64,000 nt of DNA from Alitta virens (taxonomy: Eukaryota; Annelida; Polychaeta; Phyllodocida; Nereididae), in assembly GCA_932294295.1 (NCBI GenBank), contig OW028580.1, positions 30,388,136-30,452,135 on the forward strand. The letters run 5' to 3'. The notes under the pieces were generated by a model. The model saw only the letters and a list, made by a program, of their open reading frames with translations, did not search any database and was not told the origin of the DNA. The number at the start of each line of letters is the position of its first letter. The stretch's first letter is position 1. Positions 1 to 12,826 of the stretch are shown one piece after another. A program made the position numbers and the translations under genes.

Positions 1-49
1 TTACTGAAAGCTTTGTGACATGATACTGACTGCTGCATCATAGTTCTAG

Positions 50-213
50 ACTGGTCTTCCAACCACTGGGTCCCGGGTTCAATTCCCGGTCGAGCCTATG
101 TTGGATGGCTGTTTCATCCTTCGTCTCATTGCCATGGTCCCTACCTGTCCTAATTAGCCCATCAGGTGCAGAAATACAGAACATAAAGCCCTAATCCACC
201 ACCACCACCATCA
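50..213 (+). mobile_element. tRNA-derived SINE, family A, 5'-truncated copy
   Basis: It matches the full copy at 5081-5268 from the anticodon-arm region through a B-box-like GGTTCAATTCC to a short CCA-repeat tail. The RNA polymerase III A box is missing. TTCTAG at 44-49 and 217-222 is a likely target duplication. The copy sits in the IDE intron that runs in from outside the window (1-866). I see nothing else distinctive in that interval. Confidence 0.75.
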
Positions 214-866
214 TATTTCTAGTCTTTCATAAATTTACAATCTATGATCACGAGTAAGTAGTTGTGTATGTGTGGGTATATGATGTCAACATTTCATCCT
301 GGCCAGCCCACATTAATGAGTGATCTTTGGGTAGAGGGGTCACTCAGCACCGAATGTAAGTAAACTCGGCTGCCATATAACAGAATTATTTCAAAACAAA
401 ATCTAAAAATTTCTCCATCAAAAATAAATACATTTTGAGAAAATAAGTGATATGATCGAGAACTAATGTACCAAACCTGTGCTTAGACTATGAAAAAATA
501 TAAGAATGGAAAACATTCAATATCATACACCATGTGTGTGTGATTGTGACTTTTATTAGATATTAACCATGATTATATAGGTAAAAATACATCTTGAAAT
601 TCGGTTACATAGACCTAAGCTTCCAGACGACATGAAAAAGTGAAATAGATTGGGGAAATAATTCCAATGATGTATTTGAGATGTTTACTGAGCAACCCAG
701 CATTGTTGTGTAAGCCTTGACGTAACTGTGTGTGTGGGCCCAGTTTGCTGGGTTGCTCAACCATGAGGGGGTAATATGGTATTGATGCAGGGGCTCAATG
801 GCAGTGATGTAACCTGTAATATAGTAGTGATGTAGGGGCTCAAGGCATTCTTTGTTATCTTTCCAG

Positions 867-3800
867 GATTACCCAATGCCTGAAGTGCTTTCAGCTGGCT
901 ATCTGCTTGACCAGTTTGACCCTGACCGTGTAAAGATGGTTATGGACTGTCTCGTTCCTGAAAAGATTCGAGTGGCTGTCATTGCCAAGAAATTTGAAGA
1001 CTCATCCAATTTAACTGAAAAGTACTATGAAACTAAGTACTCAATAAGAAAGATTTCTGAAGACACTTTGCAGGTTTGTTCACACATTTATAGCTTATAG
1101 TTCAAGTAGCATTGTGGTAAATGAGAAGTCATTCATTGAATATATTTTCTTTCTTCATTAATTTCAGAGTTGGAGGAATTGTGGCTTTCACGATGCTCTT
1201 CAGCTTCCGAAGAGAAATGAATTCATCCCAACGGATTTTGATCTGATGCCCAGAGAAACAGAGGTGGGAAATGTTTAAGAAATTAAGTGCAGGTGGTGCA
1301 GTTGAGGTTCTTGGAGAATCTACCTTTTGTACGAGGTTGTTCCAGGACGCCATGATCGGAGCCTGTTAAGTAAACCGAAAAACAGCCTTTTCACAATGTT
1401 TTGAACGATTGTTCAAATTTGGTCAATGATCAGACTAGGTGATATCGCAACATTGCTCCATAGGTGATAAAAGTAGGTCAATTACTGCGCCCGTTGATTT
1501 CGACATAGCGGCAACTAAAGTAGTTCTTTAATTATTGCCGAATCTGACATTGAATTGCTTTTCTTGGCACAGAAACCTGCGTGAATGTATTCTAATGGTT
1601 AGTAGATAATCATTTATGATGTTGAATTCCTTGCTCCCCCACTGTGCCTCTTGCTCCCGGCGAAATCTGTCAGTCACTCTGTGACAGGTCGCATCGCCTA
1701 AATGTTAAGTGACTGTGTTCAGTCAGGTCAATGATCATAAATACCTATCAACTCAGAAAATCATAACATTGTATGCTTTTATTTCAGCCTTCAAGCTTAC
1801 CTACGATCCTGATTGACAACCCACTGATCCGACTTTGGTGCAAACAGGATGAAGCGTTCCTGCTGCCCAAAGCCTGTATCTCAGTTGAACTGACAAGTCC
1901 TCTCGCATACATGGAACCTCTGAGTTGTAATTTGACCCACATGTTTGTGTCTCTTTTCCGTGATGCTCTCAATGAGTATGCGTACGATGCTGAATTGGCT
2001 GGTCTGGTGTATGATTTGGGCAACACCGTTTATGGTCTAACAGTGAGTATTGAATTTGACCAAGCTGTATTGAGTTTGACTGATCTATGGCAGTTTTGTG
2101 AGCATGTCAGTGAATATTAATTTAGAGGAGTCACTCATATACTTAAGATGATATTATGCGCCTCCGTTTTCAGCATTTATAGCGCAACCTGCATTTGAAT
2201 CACTTCTCTGATTATTGCTCTGTGATTGCAAGGCTTCGTGGACAGTAGCTCTTGCCATTTGACAAAATTACCACTATATATAAATGTATTATGTGAATTA
2301 TCCATGCCATTACAATGCTCAAAGTAATGGGTCAGTTAATCACTTTGATTATTGCTTCACAGAATGGTTAGTTATTAATGTGTTTTGGATTAATTTTGTA
2401 TTTGTGGATTACTAGTTGAGTGCTTCTTATGATAAAGTCAGTTATTAACCACATCTGGCATATGATTTATCATTCTGGGGGAAGATAAATCACACACCAG
2501 CTTCCTTTGGGCAAACTTTTTTGTGAAGCCCTGTAATTCATCTATTTTTTTATCATTGTGTTTTTCCTTTATAGCTTAGTGTCCAAGGGTATCATGATAA
2601 ACAGCCAATACTCCTGAAGAAAATCTTGGATAAAATGACATCATTTGAAATAAATCCACAGAGATTCGCTGTTCTCCTGGAAAATGTGAGATTGCTGCAC
2701 TGATCATAGTGTGTTTCATTGTTATGTTATTTTTGCAAGTTTTATGATGAAATGCTTCTGGTAATACAATGCAATGCTATTATATTGTAGTATGTGAGGT
2801 CCTTGAAAAATTTCCGAGCCGAACAGCCCCACCAGCATGCTATCTATTACACATCGCTGCTGATGTCAGAGCAGATGTGGACAAAAGAGGAACTACTTGA
2901 TGCCACTGAAGGTTTGTTCCATTTGGTGTTTCGCACCATTGCTTGACTAGTTAATAGTGAGAATTTGGATAGATATTGATGGGTGCCTGATCAAATAATC
3001 AATGGCTCACAGTATTTATTCATCTGCAGAAGGATGCTCAAAATATAATAAAAGGCAAAAGGGATAAGTGTAAAACATGCTATTGATGAATAATGCAATG
3101 CAGCTTGTTAAATGTGACTGCAATGTCAAGAATATTTCTCAATTCATTCTATTGAAACTCCTTCAGTCTGCCTATACTGTGCTGCTTGTAAGTTCCAAAA
3201 AGAAGTGATTTTCATACTTATACTTTTTTGGGTATATTTGCAGATGTCACTTTAGAGAAGCTGCAGTCTTTCATCAGAGAATTGCTGTCCAGGCTCTACA
3301 TTGAGATGTTGGTTTATGGGAATGTAGATCAGGAGAGGGCCCAGAAGGTGGCAGCAGTGGTACAGGACACGTTAACCACCCAGGTGAATCTTCCGAGGAA
3401 ACTGACTTGTGTGAATTTTGAGTTACATAATTTGAGAGGGGGGGGGGAGGAATGGGAGACTGGGCGCAAACAGAGGAAGCCAGCCACCAGCAAAACGGTC
3501 AAAAAATTGTTTAATGATGTAATCGCCATTGAGTGCAGTTGATGACATGGCATTTAGATGACATCATCAAACTGGTTGGACTGTCCCACTGTGTCAGTTA
3601 CGAGATACTCCCATTGCATGACTTTGACCTCAAGTTACTTTTTTCAGACTAAGACTAGACCTCTCCTCGCCAGTCAAAGAAAGCGCCTGAGGGAGCACCA
3701 ACTGCCTGATGGTAAGATTATAAGCGTTATCCTCTGTACCAGTTAAAGTGATATGATGTCTCAGACCTTCCCAGGCAAATCCAGCCCTTAACTGAAGAAA

Positions 3801-6800
3801 TAGCTACATCTACCACTAAACTTACTTGTTTTGTACTTTTTTGAAACATTTAAGTCATAATCTTGACAGAACACAGCATCAAAGTACTGGTAAAATCCGT
3901 TAGGCAAGATTTGGGCATCATGGTGGAGTCACTGTGGGTTGGCTGCTGCTGCAGGCTATGGGGTATTATCATAATTTATTCATGTGGCCCATGTGGTCAG
4001 AGCTGTCAAACTAACAGAAACAATTAGATGGGCTTGTCCTCCATTAACAGTGTATCATATTTACTCATATGAATTGTGAAAACAGTTTACCTTGTTCAGA
4101 ATCACTTTTCATAGCTTCAATTAATTTATAAACACAATTTTCCAGAGTAAACAAAACCCTCGTGGTTCCTGGTGGTTGGAATTTGGCTCTGCCTGGCTGT
4201 GGTCATGTGACCCAAGCCAAGTTTCAAATTATTTCGGTGTACACCAAAATCACTACAGCTGATTTTAAGACTGAAATACTCATTACTAGCAAATGGATGG
4301 GCACAAAGCAAAGTGGTTTCTGACAATACACATCCTCCACTATCATTCAGTGGTAAATTAAAAGAAACTTTCAGTTTGACCTAGATATGAGACTTCATAT
4401 CACTTTAACGCATGGTATTGATTTTATTTTAGAAGCATTATATGGTGAGCAATCAGTGCTGCCAGTTGTCAGTTGATGAGAAGTATCATATATGATTGTG
4501 GTTTGTGTGATATTTTTGGCAGGCTGTTGGTATCAGTACAGAAACATCAACGATGTCCATCGGAGTTCTTCACTTGAAGTCTATTATCAGTGCTCAACTC
4601 AAGAAACTAGGAACAACATGTTGCTGGAATTGTTCTGCCAAATCATCAGTGAGCCTTGCTTTGATATTTTGAGGACCCAGGAACAGTTAGGTAAGTGTAC
4701 TTTAAAAACAGCAAGAAATATGATGTACGGTCATTCTTGTGGATTATGACAATTGACAGGGTTATAATCAACGGCTCACAGTATTTATTCAGGAGAAAAG
4801 ACATCTTGTGGTGGTATTTAATCAGACATATGCAGCCAGATGCATGTTTTCCTCCAATTTGAATAAAGACATGGTAAATTGAATATGAATTGATGAAGTA
4901 GAAGACTGAAATTTTACCCTCGGTCATACTAATGGCCGAAGGGTATTGCGATCATCTGTCCATCCATCTGTCCATCCATCTGTCTATGTGTCTGTCCATC
5001 TGTCGCATGCGCTATCTAGCTGTCCGCCTGTTTGTCCATCATCCTTGTAGAAGCGATAACTTGATGAGTTCGAATATGGGAGGGGGTGGGGGCCTAGCTC
5101 AGTGTTAGCGCGCTGGGCTTTGAACCACTGGGTCCCGGGTTCAATTCCCGGTCAAGCCTATGTTGGAAGGCTGTTTCATCCTTCGTCTCATTGCCATGGT
5201 TCCTACCTGTCCTAATTAGCCCATCAGGTGCAGAAATACAGGACGTAAAGCCCTAATCCACCACCACCAGTTCGAATATGGGCAACTTTGACCTATTTTT
5301 GAGGTCACAGGGATAAAAATCATTCCATTTATTATAGAAATGATAATTTCTGTGTTGATGGTAGGATCATGCTACCAACCAGGATTTGTGTCTTAGGGAA
5401 AGGGCCTTGAATAAGTTTGAAGGTGGGTGACCTTGACCTATTGTTGTCGTCACAAGGGGTATATCAGCGCTTGGTAGACCGAGGGTTTCACGTGCTGTGC
5501 ACGGGATTTTCTACTATGAAGGAGTCTAGGTTATTAAGCAAACATTTTCAATCTCATGGTTTTATTATTTTCTAATTCGCTTTTGTACTGCTGACTGAGT
5601 GCTATGACATTTTGTTGTAGGTTACATTGTATTCAGTGGGGTGCGTCGGTCAAGTGGAGTTCAAGGTTTGAGAGTAATTGTGCAGTCGGAAAAATCTCCA
5701 ATGTTTGTTGAAACAAGAATTGAAGCATTCCTTGATAAAGTAAAGGTAAGACAACTTCAATCGATGTTCAAACAGGATTATACACAACTATATGTCTCAT
5801 TAATTCTGTTTTGGACAAGCTATAATCTTAAAATATGCGCGTCATATTAACTGTTAACCCACTCTTTAAAATAACTTGATCCTCACTGTTGACATTCATT
5901 TTGTACAAATTTTATTGCAATGCTATATACAACAAAAGCATGGTTACTTTTTCAGAGCATGATAGAGGATATGAATGAAGAGTCATTCAAGAAACACGTG
6001 GAGGCACTGGCTTCTAAACGTTTGGAGAAACCAAAAAAGTTGTCTACTCAGAATGCCAAATTTTGGACAGAAATTACTTCCCAGCAATATAATTTTGATA
6101 GAGGTAATGCTATGTATTTATGATAACCTGTGGGTGTGAAGGGGACTTATAAATTACTCAGAATATTTCCCATAAGGAGCACCCAGGAAATGTACCCCAG
6201 GCAAATCTCGCAAAGTTGAGGCATTATCATAATTCATTCATGTGGCTCACGTGATCAGAGCTTTCAAACTAAGAAAAACAGTTAGATGGGCTTGTCCGCC
6301 GTTAACAGTGTATGATATCTACTCATATGGAGAGTTAAAACAGTTTACCTTGTTCAGAATCAGTTTTCATAGCTTCAATTAATGTATAAACACAACTTAG
6401 GCCATGTCACGGCGGGGTCAACTAATTTACATATAACGTTTGGGTCTCTGCTGATTGGCTAGTTTGGAGCCCAATCTCGACTTATTTACTGGAGCCTTTG
6501 CTGGAGTAATAAGGAGCAGAGGGTCAGCCCCAAACCAAGGGCAAATAATTATGACCTTAACCTGTTTTTTTAGGGGTTTATCTCATAACTGGACAGGAAT
6601 CACGAATGTAAACAAGCAACAAATTAGCTGATTATGAGCAGTAGGAAATATTTCTGCTGTAAAATTATTTTGCATAAAATGCCAGAATTTAGCATAGCAG
6701 CAATGTAACTGGGCTGTTACAATAATGATATTCAGTGTTAAATGGCTTAAAATCAGGTCACAGTAGCGTTAATGCGTTGATGTCAAATGACCAATATATG

Positions 6801-8293
6801 CTGACTACTTACATCATATAACGGCCTATAAACTACATAGAAATTATGGTATACTACTCGGGGCATGTAAGGTACAAAAACTATTTATCTATTTACATGT
6901 GAAATGCACCAGAACATTGTTTTTTTTAAATAATTGTAGCGCTATACAAATTCAGTGAATAATGGAAAGAGGCATTCTCGGTGATCTTGAAGAACTTTAA
7001 GTTTAAAGAGGGTTATTGGCAGCTAGGTGGTCTAGTGGTAAGACGCTTGGCTGCTCCTTTAAAGGACCCAGATCCAATCCCTTGCCCGGGCACCCCACAT
7101 AGCAACATCTCAGCTTGATGAGTCAACAAACACAATTATATTCAAACTTTTTAAAATGCAGTCTTCATATACACCTAATGGTATCTTGGATTATTAGTTG
7201 CCTAATGTAACCTTATTATAATGACTCAGGATCTTGCACTGATTCAGCCAGAATAGAATTCACTCAACTAAAATAGCCTAATTTATTAGCAGTATTTAAT
7301 TCATGGGTGACCTTGTGACTGCGGCATAAATAAAATATGTCTCCTGGCTCTATATTTCATGACATATTTGTGCCAAATTTTTATTTGACTAAACATTTGG
7401 CACAAAATATGTAATGAAATATAGTCTGTCTAATGTTACGGTAATGATAGCTCTTCGGTTGGATAACATTACAGTATTCCAGGTGTGTTTTCACTTGAGA
7501 GCGATCAGGCCTAGTTATGATTTTGCTGCCAGTGGATTTAAATGTTGCTACTGACTTATACCTTTCCTGCTTCTTTATATCCTTTAAGGCCTGTTGTTAA
7601 TTTCACCTTGCAATTATGCAAACATTTTCAGTATGGTAATTTGTTCTCTTTTTCAGATAACGTCGAGGTTGCATTCCTGAGAAATATTTCAAAAGAAGAC
7701 CTTATTCAATTTTATGAGGTAAGGGTTACCTGTGCCTTGTAGCAAAAAATTGTCTGCGTTTCTGTACCCGAGTGATATTTGCATATAATCATCTGAGATC
7801 TAAAGTTGATTTTGACTTTTACAGCTCATACTTGCCATTTGTTTCAGAACTTAATTGCAATTGATGCACCATGCCGACATAAGCTGTCAGTACATGTTGT
7901 ATCTACGGTGACAAACGACCCAAATGCACCTGTCCCTGAGGAACCAATGGATGGTGTTGTGGCTACTGATGATGAAAAGGTAAGGAACTAATTAGGGGGA
8001 CTGGAAGGTTCTTTTGAAAAAAGGAGGGAGGGCGTGGAAAAAGGTCTGAAAAAGGTTTGCTGTCCTTCTGACCCCTCACACTTCTATGGACAGCCCTTCG
8101 AGAAATTTGTGCTGTGTATTTCACTTTGTATATCATATTTATGCTCTAAAGCTGCTTACCTGATTCTTGTCAATGTTTTTTGTTGCAGGCTGTGAAGATC
8201 GAAGATATAAGTGCATTTAAGAGAGGGTTGGGAATGTTCCCTCTCCCAAAACCTTTCATTGACCTGAAAGGAGCAGCTGTTTCCAAGTTGTGA
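867..8293 (+). CDS. IDE: Insulin-degrading enzyme (insulysin), C-terminal half, 13 exons
   Basis: This M16 zinc metallopeptidase degrades insulin, amyloid-beta and other short peptides in the cytosol and peroxisomes. Exons, all with AG/GT borders and consistent phase: 867-1073, 1168-1263, 1788-2042, 2575-2685, 2791-2911, 3244-3383, 3648-3711, 4523-4690, 5621-5745, 5956-6103, 7657-7718, 7848-7979, 8189-8293 (stop TGA). Together they give about 577 residues, matching the C-terminal half (domains 3-4 and the end of domain 2) of the roughly 1019-residue animal enzyme. The zinc-binding HxxEH half lies upstream of the window. The exon at 4523 carries the conserved [11 protein letters not shown] block, with both cysteines (human C812/C819), and the substrate-contact Arg (human R824, codon 4672-4674). 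The contact Tyr (human Y831, in LGY) spans the next junction, with its codon at 5623-5625. The protein ends in SKL, a canonical peroxisomal targeting tripeptide where human IDE has AKL. No frameshift or stop is seen, so the gene looks functional. Confidence 0.96.
3963..4138 (+). repeat. Dispersed repeat, copy 1 (IDE intron)
   Basis: About 175 bases here recur at roughly 85% identity at 6218-6396 in another IDE intron. Both start with an ATTATCATAAT motif, run through a shared 'TTAGATGGGCTTGTCC' block and end at 'TATAAACACAA'. No coding potential or clear terminal repeats are visible. A shorter shared piece (GGCTCACAGTATTTATTCA) also occurs near 3004 and 4773. Confidence 0.7.
4916..5486. mobile_element. 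Small non-autonomous TIR element hosting a SINE
   Basis: ACCCTCGGTC at 4916-4925 is mirrored by GACCGAGGGT at 5477-5486. The interior has a degenerate run of 'CATCTGTC' units (4950-5020) and a 'GTGACCTTGACCTA' motif, with no open reading frame. Removing the nested SINE leaves about 370 bases. I cannot assign a superfamily; no clear target duplication is visible. Confidence 0.6.
5081..5268 (+). mobile_element. tRNA-derived SINE, family A, full-length with 14-bp target duplication
   Basis: The head is tRNA-like, with an A-box-like TAGCTCAGTGTTAGCGCG near 5095 and a B-box-like GGTTCAATTCC at 5138-5148. An unrelated body and a (CCA)n tail follow. The 14-base direct repeat AGTTCGAATATGGG flanks it exactly (5067-5080 and 5269-5282), the mark of LINE-driven retroposition. 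Other copies lie at 50-213 (plus), about 9390-9470 (minus) and about 63725-63865 (minus). It is not a functional tRNA gene: the arms do not close and the body continues past the B box. Confidence 0.88.
6218..6396 (+). repeat. Dispersed repeat, copy 2 (IDE intron)
   Basis: Second copy of the repeat at 3963-4138, in the same orientation. The downstream flanks differ, so this is an interspersed element and not a local tandem duplication. Confidence 0.7.
7016..7100 (+). mobile_element. tRNA-derived SINE, family B, fragment
   Basis: The segment starts GGCAGCTAGGTGGTCTAGTGG, with an A box resembling tRNA-Glu, and has a B-box-like GATCCAATCCC near 7071. A related copy lies at 55284-55440. The body after the B box is short or lost here. 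Confidence 0.55.
7350..7424. repeat. Intronic hairpin with about 30-bp arms
   Basis: CTATATTTCATGACATATTT at 7350 pairs with the segment ending ATGTAATGAAATATAG at 7424. There is one mismatch and one single-base gap over about 30 bp, and a loop of about 16 bases. It lies in the IDE intron before the exon at 7657. It may be a fold-back element or a pre-miRNA-like hairpin; the sequence alone does not decide. Confidence 0.6.
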
Positions 8294-8514
8294 TTTAACC
8301 TCAATTACTTTAGAGGACTGTCATTCACTACAAAGAAATAATGTGTACCTTTACTGAAATTCTTCAAAAATTAAAGTTGTCTCATGGTCGCTGGAAATTA
8401 TGCCTGGCAGCCTCAGTGTGAATTGCCTATGTTTGTGTAACGACGTAGAAGCAATACATATTACTTCTTTAATGTCTCCACAATGTGCACTAGCTTCTTT
8501 ATAAGGAAGATAAG

Positions 8515-8520
8515 AATAAA
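8515..8520 (+). promoter_or_regulatory. Probable IDE polyadenylation signal
   Basis: An AATAAA hexamer lies about 220 bases after the IDE stop codon. An ATTAAA variant lies earlier, near 8369. Either could serve; the exact cleavage site cannot be seen. Confidence 0.45.
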
Positions 8521-9389
8521 TTATACGTACATAATATAGCACATATACTTGTTGAGTTGTTCATAAATTTGTGTCTCCAATAGTATTATTAATAAGGTTG
8601 GTTGTTAATCCGTTTAGCATCTGGTCACATCTGGGAACATACCAGAACCCGGAACATTAATTATTACTTTGCCGAACCCAATTTCGTACATTATTACTAA
8701 ACACGTCTATGGCCTAGTAGTGCTTTTTGATACTCGCAATAACATAATTATCTTGGCTTTGTTTTACAAAATTTGAGGAAGTTTTTTTTCCGGAGCAAAC
8801 CTTTGACAGTTCGTGCAGCTTCAAAAAAACAAAATTTGTCTAAAATAGTGTAGCGATACACTTTGGGGGCCGTAAATGACATGTTTTTAATAAAGGAAAA
8901 TACTTTCTTTTTTTTAAACCTCCATATTGTAGACACCATTAATTCTACAAGAGTGAATTTTTGCAGACAACATAAAGTATCTAACAGAAGTGAGTACTCA
9001 TGTGGAAGGCTGCCAATAATGTAGCATTTAAAACATCAATACTTCATGACTTCATTTTCCAGGCATTAAGATTGCATGTAGTAAATATAGTAAACCTCCA
9101 AGCTGTATTACCCATTTGGCTCCTTTTTGTTGAAAAATGGTTCTCTAAAATAGGCTACGATTTTTCTATATCTTAACCTGGTTACCAAAGGCTGAAGTTA
9201 CTTCTGTATTGATAATTTTCAGTTGATTTTTAAACATGTAGGAAATTTGCCATAGGGTGTACTTATTTTTCACACAAAAAACTTAATACAGCTAATAAGT
9301 TTTTAAAATGCTCCTCCTTCTGTAGCATGTGAATTTCATCCAATGAGAAAAAGTATATATATATATACTCAAAAATGCTCCTCTATATA
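8521..9389. other. IDE downstream spacer
   Basis: AT-rich sequence with a short TATA run near 9355. I see no gene, recognisable repeat or RNA here. Confidence 0.5.
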
Positions 9390-9470
9390 GGCAATGAGGC
9401 GAATAAGCAACATTCCAACATGGCCTGGATTAGGGTTCTACTCGTCCCATCCTGTCTATGTATGCAAGTC
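9390..9470 (-). mobile_element. SINE family A, decayed minus-strand fragment
   Basis: On the minus strand the segment reads CCATGTTGGAA, then a diverged stretch, then CGCCTCATTGCC. This parallels the post-B-box body of the SINE at 5081-5268. The tRNA-like head is mostly lost. Confidence 0.5.
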
Positions 9471-9529
9471 CTTTGGTCCCAGACAGATCCGACATTTAAG
9501 GCAGGGTCAGTTCTTATTCTACTCTTGAT

Positions 9530-9870
9530 GCTTGGACAGCACTAGTGAATCCAGTGCTCACAATGATGACAGTATGTAGATTAAATTGTTGCCATCCCTT
9601 TGGGCACACTACTGCGACTGGTGTGCCTTGTCCAAGTGGATGAGGATCTTGTTCTGGATTCCAGACCAATTTTACTATACTGAAAGCCTGTCCATTACTT
9701 CCTCAGCGGTGTCAGTCATGACAACTAGGTCATCAGCATACAGAATTTCCCAGGGACATCCTCGTCTAAATTCTCTGGACAGTGCAACAACAGTGGGCTA
9801 AGCGTGGAGCTTTGGTGCACACCAACTTAAACTAAATTTGTCACTGTACTTGTAAACACTCACACAGGAC
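9530..9870 (-). pseudogene. LINE reverse transcriptase remnant
   Basis: The minus strand encodes, across frameshifts, a GVHQSSTLSPLL block followed by REFRRGCPWEILYADDLV, then a short helix-like stretch. These are the template-grip and YADD catalytic motifs of a non-LTR reverse transcriptase. In-frame stops and frame changes show it is dead. The rest of the element is not recognisable. Confidence 0.75.
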
Positions 9871-10139
9871 CTGGCATGCTTGTAGGCCTACATGGCTTGG
9901 GCTGCTCTGACAACCAATACTCATTGCCCACCACGTGCAGGATGAAAGCCTATAGCACATGAATCTACAGTTATGGATTATTTGATAATTAATGCCATGG
10001 AACTCAACATACTCAATGTCTGTAAATCTGTTCATGCTCAACATAGTCCAAAACATAGTCCTGTAAATAAAAGGGCTGTTTAAGTAAGCGGAGTCGTACT
10101 CCGTCTGCATTCTGTGTGTCCATTGGATTACCTGGTGGA

Positions 10140-11480
10140 TCAGCTGGGTAGGGTGGGAGTATCTGAAGGTGTAGTGGCAGCTGAATGGGTACTTTCAGGT
10201 GGAATGAGTGTGTCACTTGGAATAGGGTCGTCTAGTACCTCCTCTTCATAGGTGATGTTGTCCCGCTGAAGAGCATGAGCGGGTTCCTAGAGGATGCTGT
10301 CCTGGAGTACCATGTAGCACTCCATGCGGACTTTATACAAAGCACTCCTGAATTGGTTGTCGGCAAACTTTCAGACATGACATCAGACCCCATTGCTTGA
10401 GATTACAAAGTATCTGGTCTGTGTCACTGACAAATACACCTTATCTTCCACCTGTGCCTTTGGGGGATCCCCATGGACTGTAGGAATTTGCTACTCAAGC
10501 TGTGCGGGTAATTAGCAAGATGGTCTTTAGTTTCTCTAGGCTAAAGTCTGTCATTGACTGCTAGCTGCTGATTAGTAAACATATCCCTCATATATCACGT
10601 TTCCCGAGCAGACAAGCCCCTCTCCCGCACTCGGGCATTCAATGTAGCCACTGTATTGATGGGACCACTGGAGGGTTCTAGGTGTTGTAGTTTCTGCTCC
10701 AATTCCTGGATGCCCTTTTCGGCAACAGGGTTTTTGTTCACTATTCTTTGTAGGAGCATGTTATCGCTGATAGTAAGCCACCCAGGCAATTTTGTTTTTT
10801 TATCAGTAGGCAGCTAATGAGGCCAGGGACCTTTCCAACGCGTCCAATGACCGCAATAGCGCAACAGAACAGCACATTAACGACCAGCCTGAAATAAGAT
10901 CGTTGATGAGCAATTGATGTGGGTGATAACCAGTTTCTTCAGCAACCGATGACACCTTCTCGTACTTCAAGACCATACTGACGATTCGTGTAAAGAATGT
11001 CTGCTGCACAAGTGTGACCAATGCCTTTGGGGGGCTCAGTGCTAAAGGTGTGGGTATGGTGCCTGGTACCGTCTTAAGAGGTGCACATTGGTAACAAGAG
11101 CGACTGACTTCTCTTTACAACCTTACACAGCAGGTGATGGGTTGAATGGTGGAGTTTTAGGTGTAAGGCAGTGAGCAGACGCTTGACAACAGATCAAGGT
11201 ATTACAATGCGTTCAATACCTGCGGTGAAGGGGTGATCCTCTCGGACTCCCAGCATGCCATGGTGACTACATTTAAGAAACGTTGACAGTATTTGAGTGG
11301 CTTTCTTGTATGGTCAAGTGCCTTGCGGAAGGTGGGTCAGGACGCAGCTGCGATCTGGGCACTCCGACTTGTTAACCATTCAGGACGGCTCGTGGGTAAA
11401 TGAGTGGTGCCGGAATCAATTTCTGCAACAAGTTTTCTACTGCACTCCTAGGTAGCAACAGAAGTGCAGATCTTGGTGCA
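10140..11480 (-). pseudogene. Ty3/gypsy-type integrase remnant
   Basis: Minus-strand reading frames broken by stops and shifts include HPFTAGIERIVIP (about 11250-11210) and NKNPVAEKGIQELEQKL with a downstream ARVRERGLSARET (10789-10595). I recognise these as parts of an integrase region common in invertebrate gypsy-like polyproteins: an N-terminal zinc-domain flank and the post-core region. The integrase core between them is scrambled. No LTRs are seen. The assignment rests on family resemblance. Confidence 0.6.
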
Positions 11481-12826
11481 GCAGTCAGAGCTGGTTTTTG
11501 GGTGACTTAATTCAGCCTGATTACTCAGGAATGAAACTTTCCAGTATTATTCAGGAAGCCTTAGAGACCATGAAAAATGATGTTTTACTCATGTGAAATC
11601 GGAAGAGATTAAAATTCTGTCTGTGCAAAAAAAATTTCAAGTCAAAGCCTACAAATCTATGCTCAAATTGCATGTGTCATACCCTGAGTATTTAAAGCTG
11701 ACATGGTAGGTCTTATCTGTAATCCAATGCCGTGTAACACCCTCCAATCTCCATCACTTTGCTGCTGCTGTACGTATGTCTGTGTTTATACAATTTTCAT
11801 CACAGTCTATGGCAAACAAATATATTTGACTAACCTATGAATAAAAGTGCACATCACAAGACAGGTTCTCAACAAAGTGTGCAGTTACTGCATATCATTC
11901 GTAATACACTGCTAAAATGTTTGTTTTGTTGCAAAATGCTTCATGACAACAAATTGTAGCATCCTTGTATATATACCTCCATGTTCTTTGTACATCTTCA
12001 CTGATTTAAAAATATTGGAATGTAAGTCAAATATTCACGTTTCTCATCAGATTTAATTTTGATATTGTATCACGGACACAGCAGCTGTAGAGTGAAGAAG
12101 AGTGTTGCAAACTCTCCAGAGATTGATTGAATAAATAAAAAACACTGGTTTTGGTTTTTTTGCTATCAAATTCAGAGGTTGGTCAGATATGAACGTTTTT
12201 CATAAGGTTACGTTAAGAAATAATTATTTGTGACCATCTGGTGTTTAATATCAAGTGTATGCAACCCATGTGACCAAGAGAACGTTCTATTTTTAGAAAC
12301 AACCAGAAGAAATGGAAAAACTTTTTCAATCTAAATTAGACCCCAAACTCATCTAATCATAAATTTAGCTCAATCTAGCAGTTTTAAGCAGTTATTGGGC
12401 ACAACAAGAACTATATAATTCTTGGGTCACATTTTGCATATCACTGACTTACAGAAGCTGCAGAGTGATGAGAAGTAATGCAAACTTACAGAATTAAGAA
12501 TTTTATATATACATGCAAATCTCAAAATCCTGATGTGATACAGAAATTATGTTCAATTTAGTCAAAATCACCTGTTTTGTCTAATCAACCTCTGTCTTAG
12601 AACAGTGTGTCAGGCATTTCGACCTAGGCGTTGCAAATTTATCACATCTAAATATATCTGTCAATTTCTCAGTACCATCCCATACATTTGAGAGTAAAGC
12701 ATAGTTTTTCTGGTAAAGTGAGACTATCTGAACAAAGAAAACCATGTTTTATCCCTGTGTAAAACCGATGAATTAAACTCTAAAATATGGCACTTTTTGT
12801 GCCTTGGCTGCTGGCCTATCTGACAC
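11481..12826. other. Intergenic, nothing recognised
   Basis: AT-rich sequence with no gene-like open frame, tandem array or clear inverted repeat that I can support. Confidence 0.45.

Noticed and set aside
5088..5160. Functional tRNA gene
   Set aside because: A and B boxes are present but the cloverleaf does not close, and the sequence belongs to a dispersed SINE with a target duplication.
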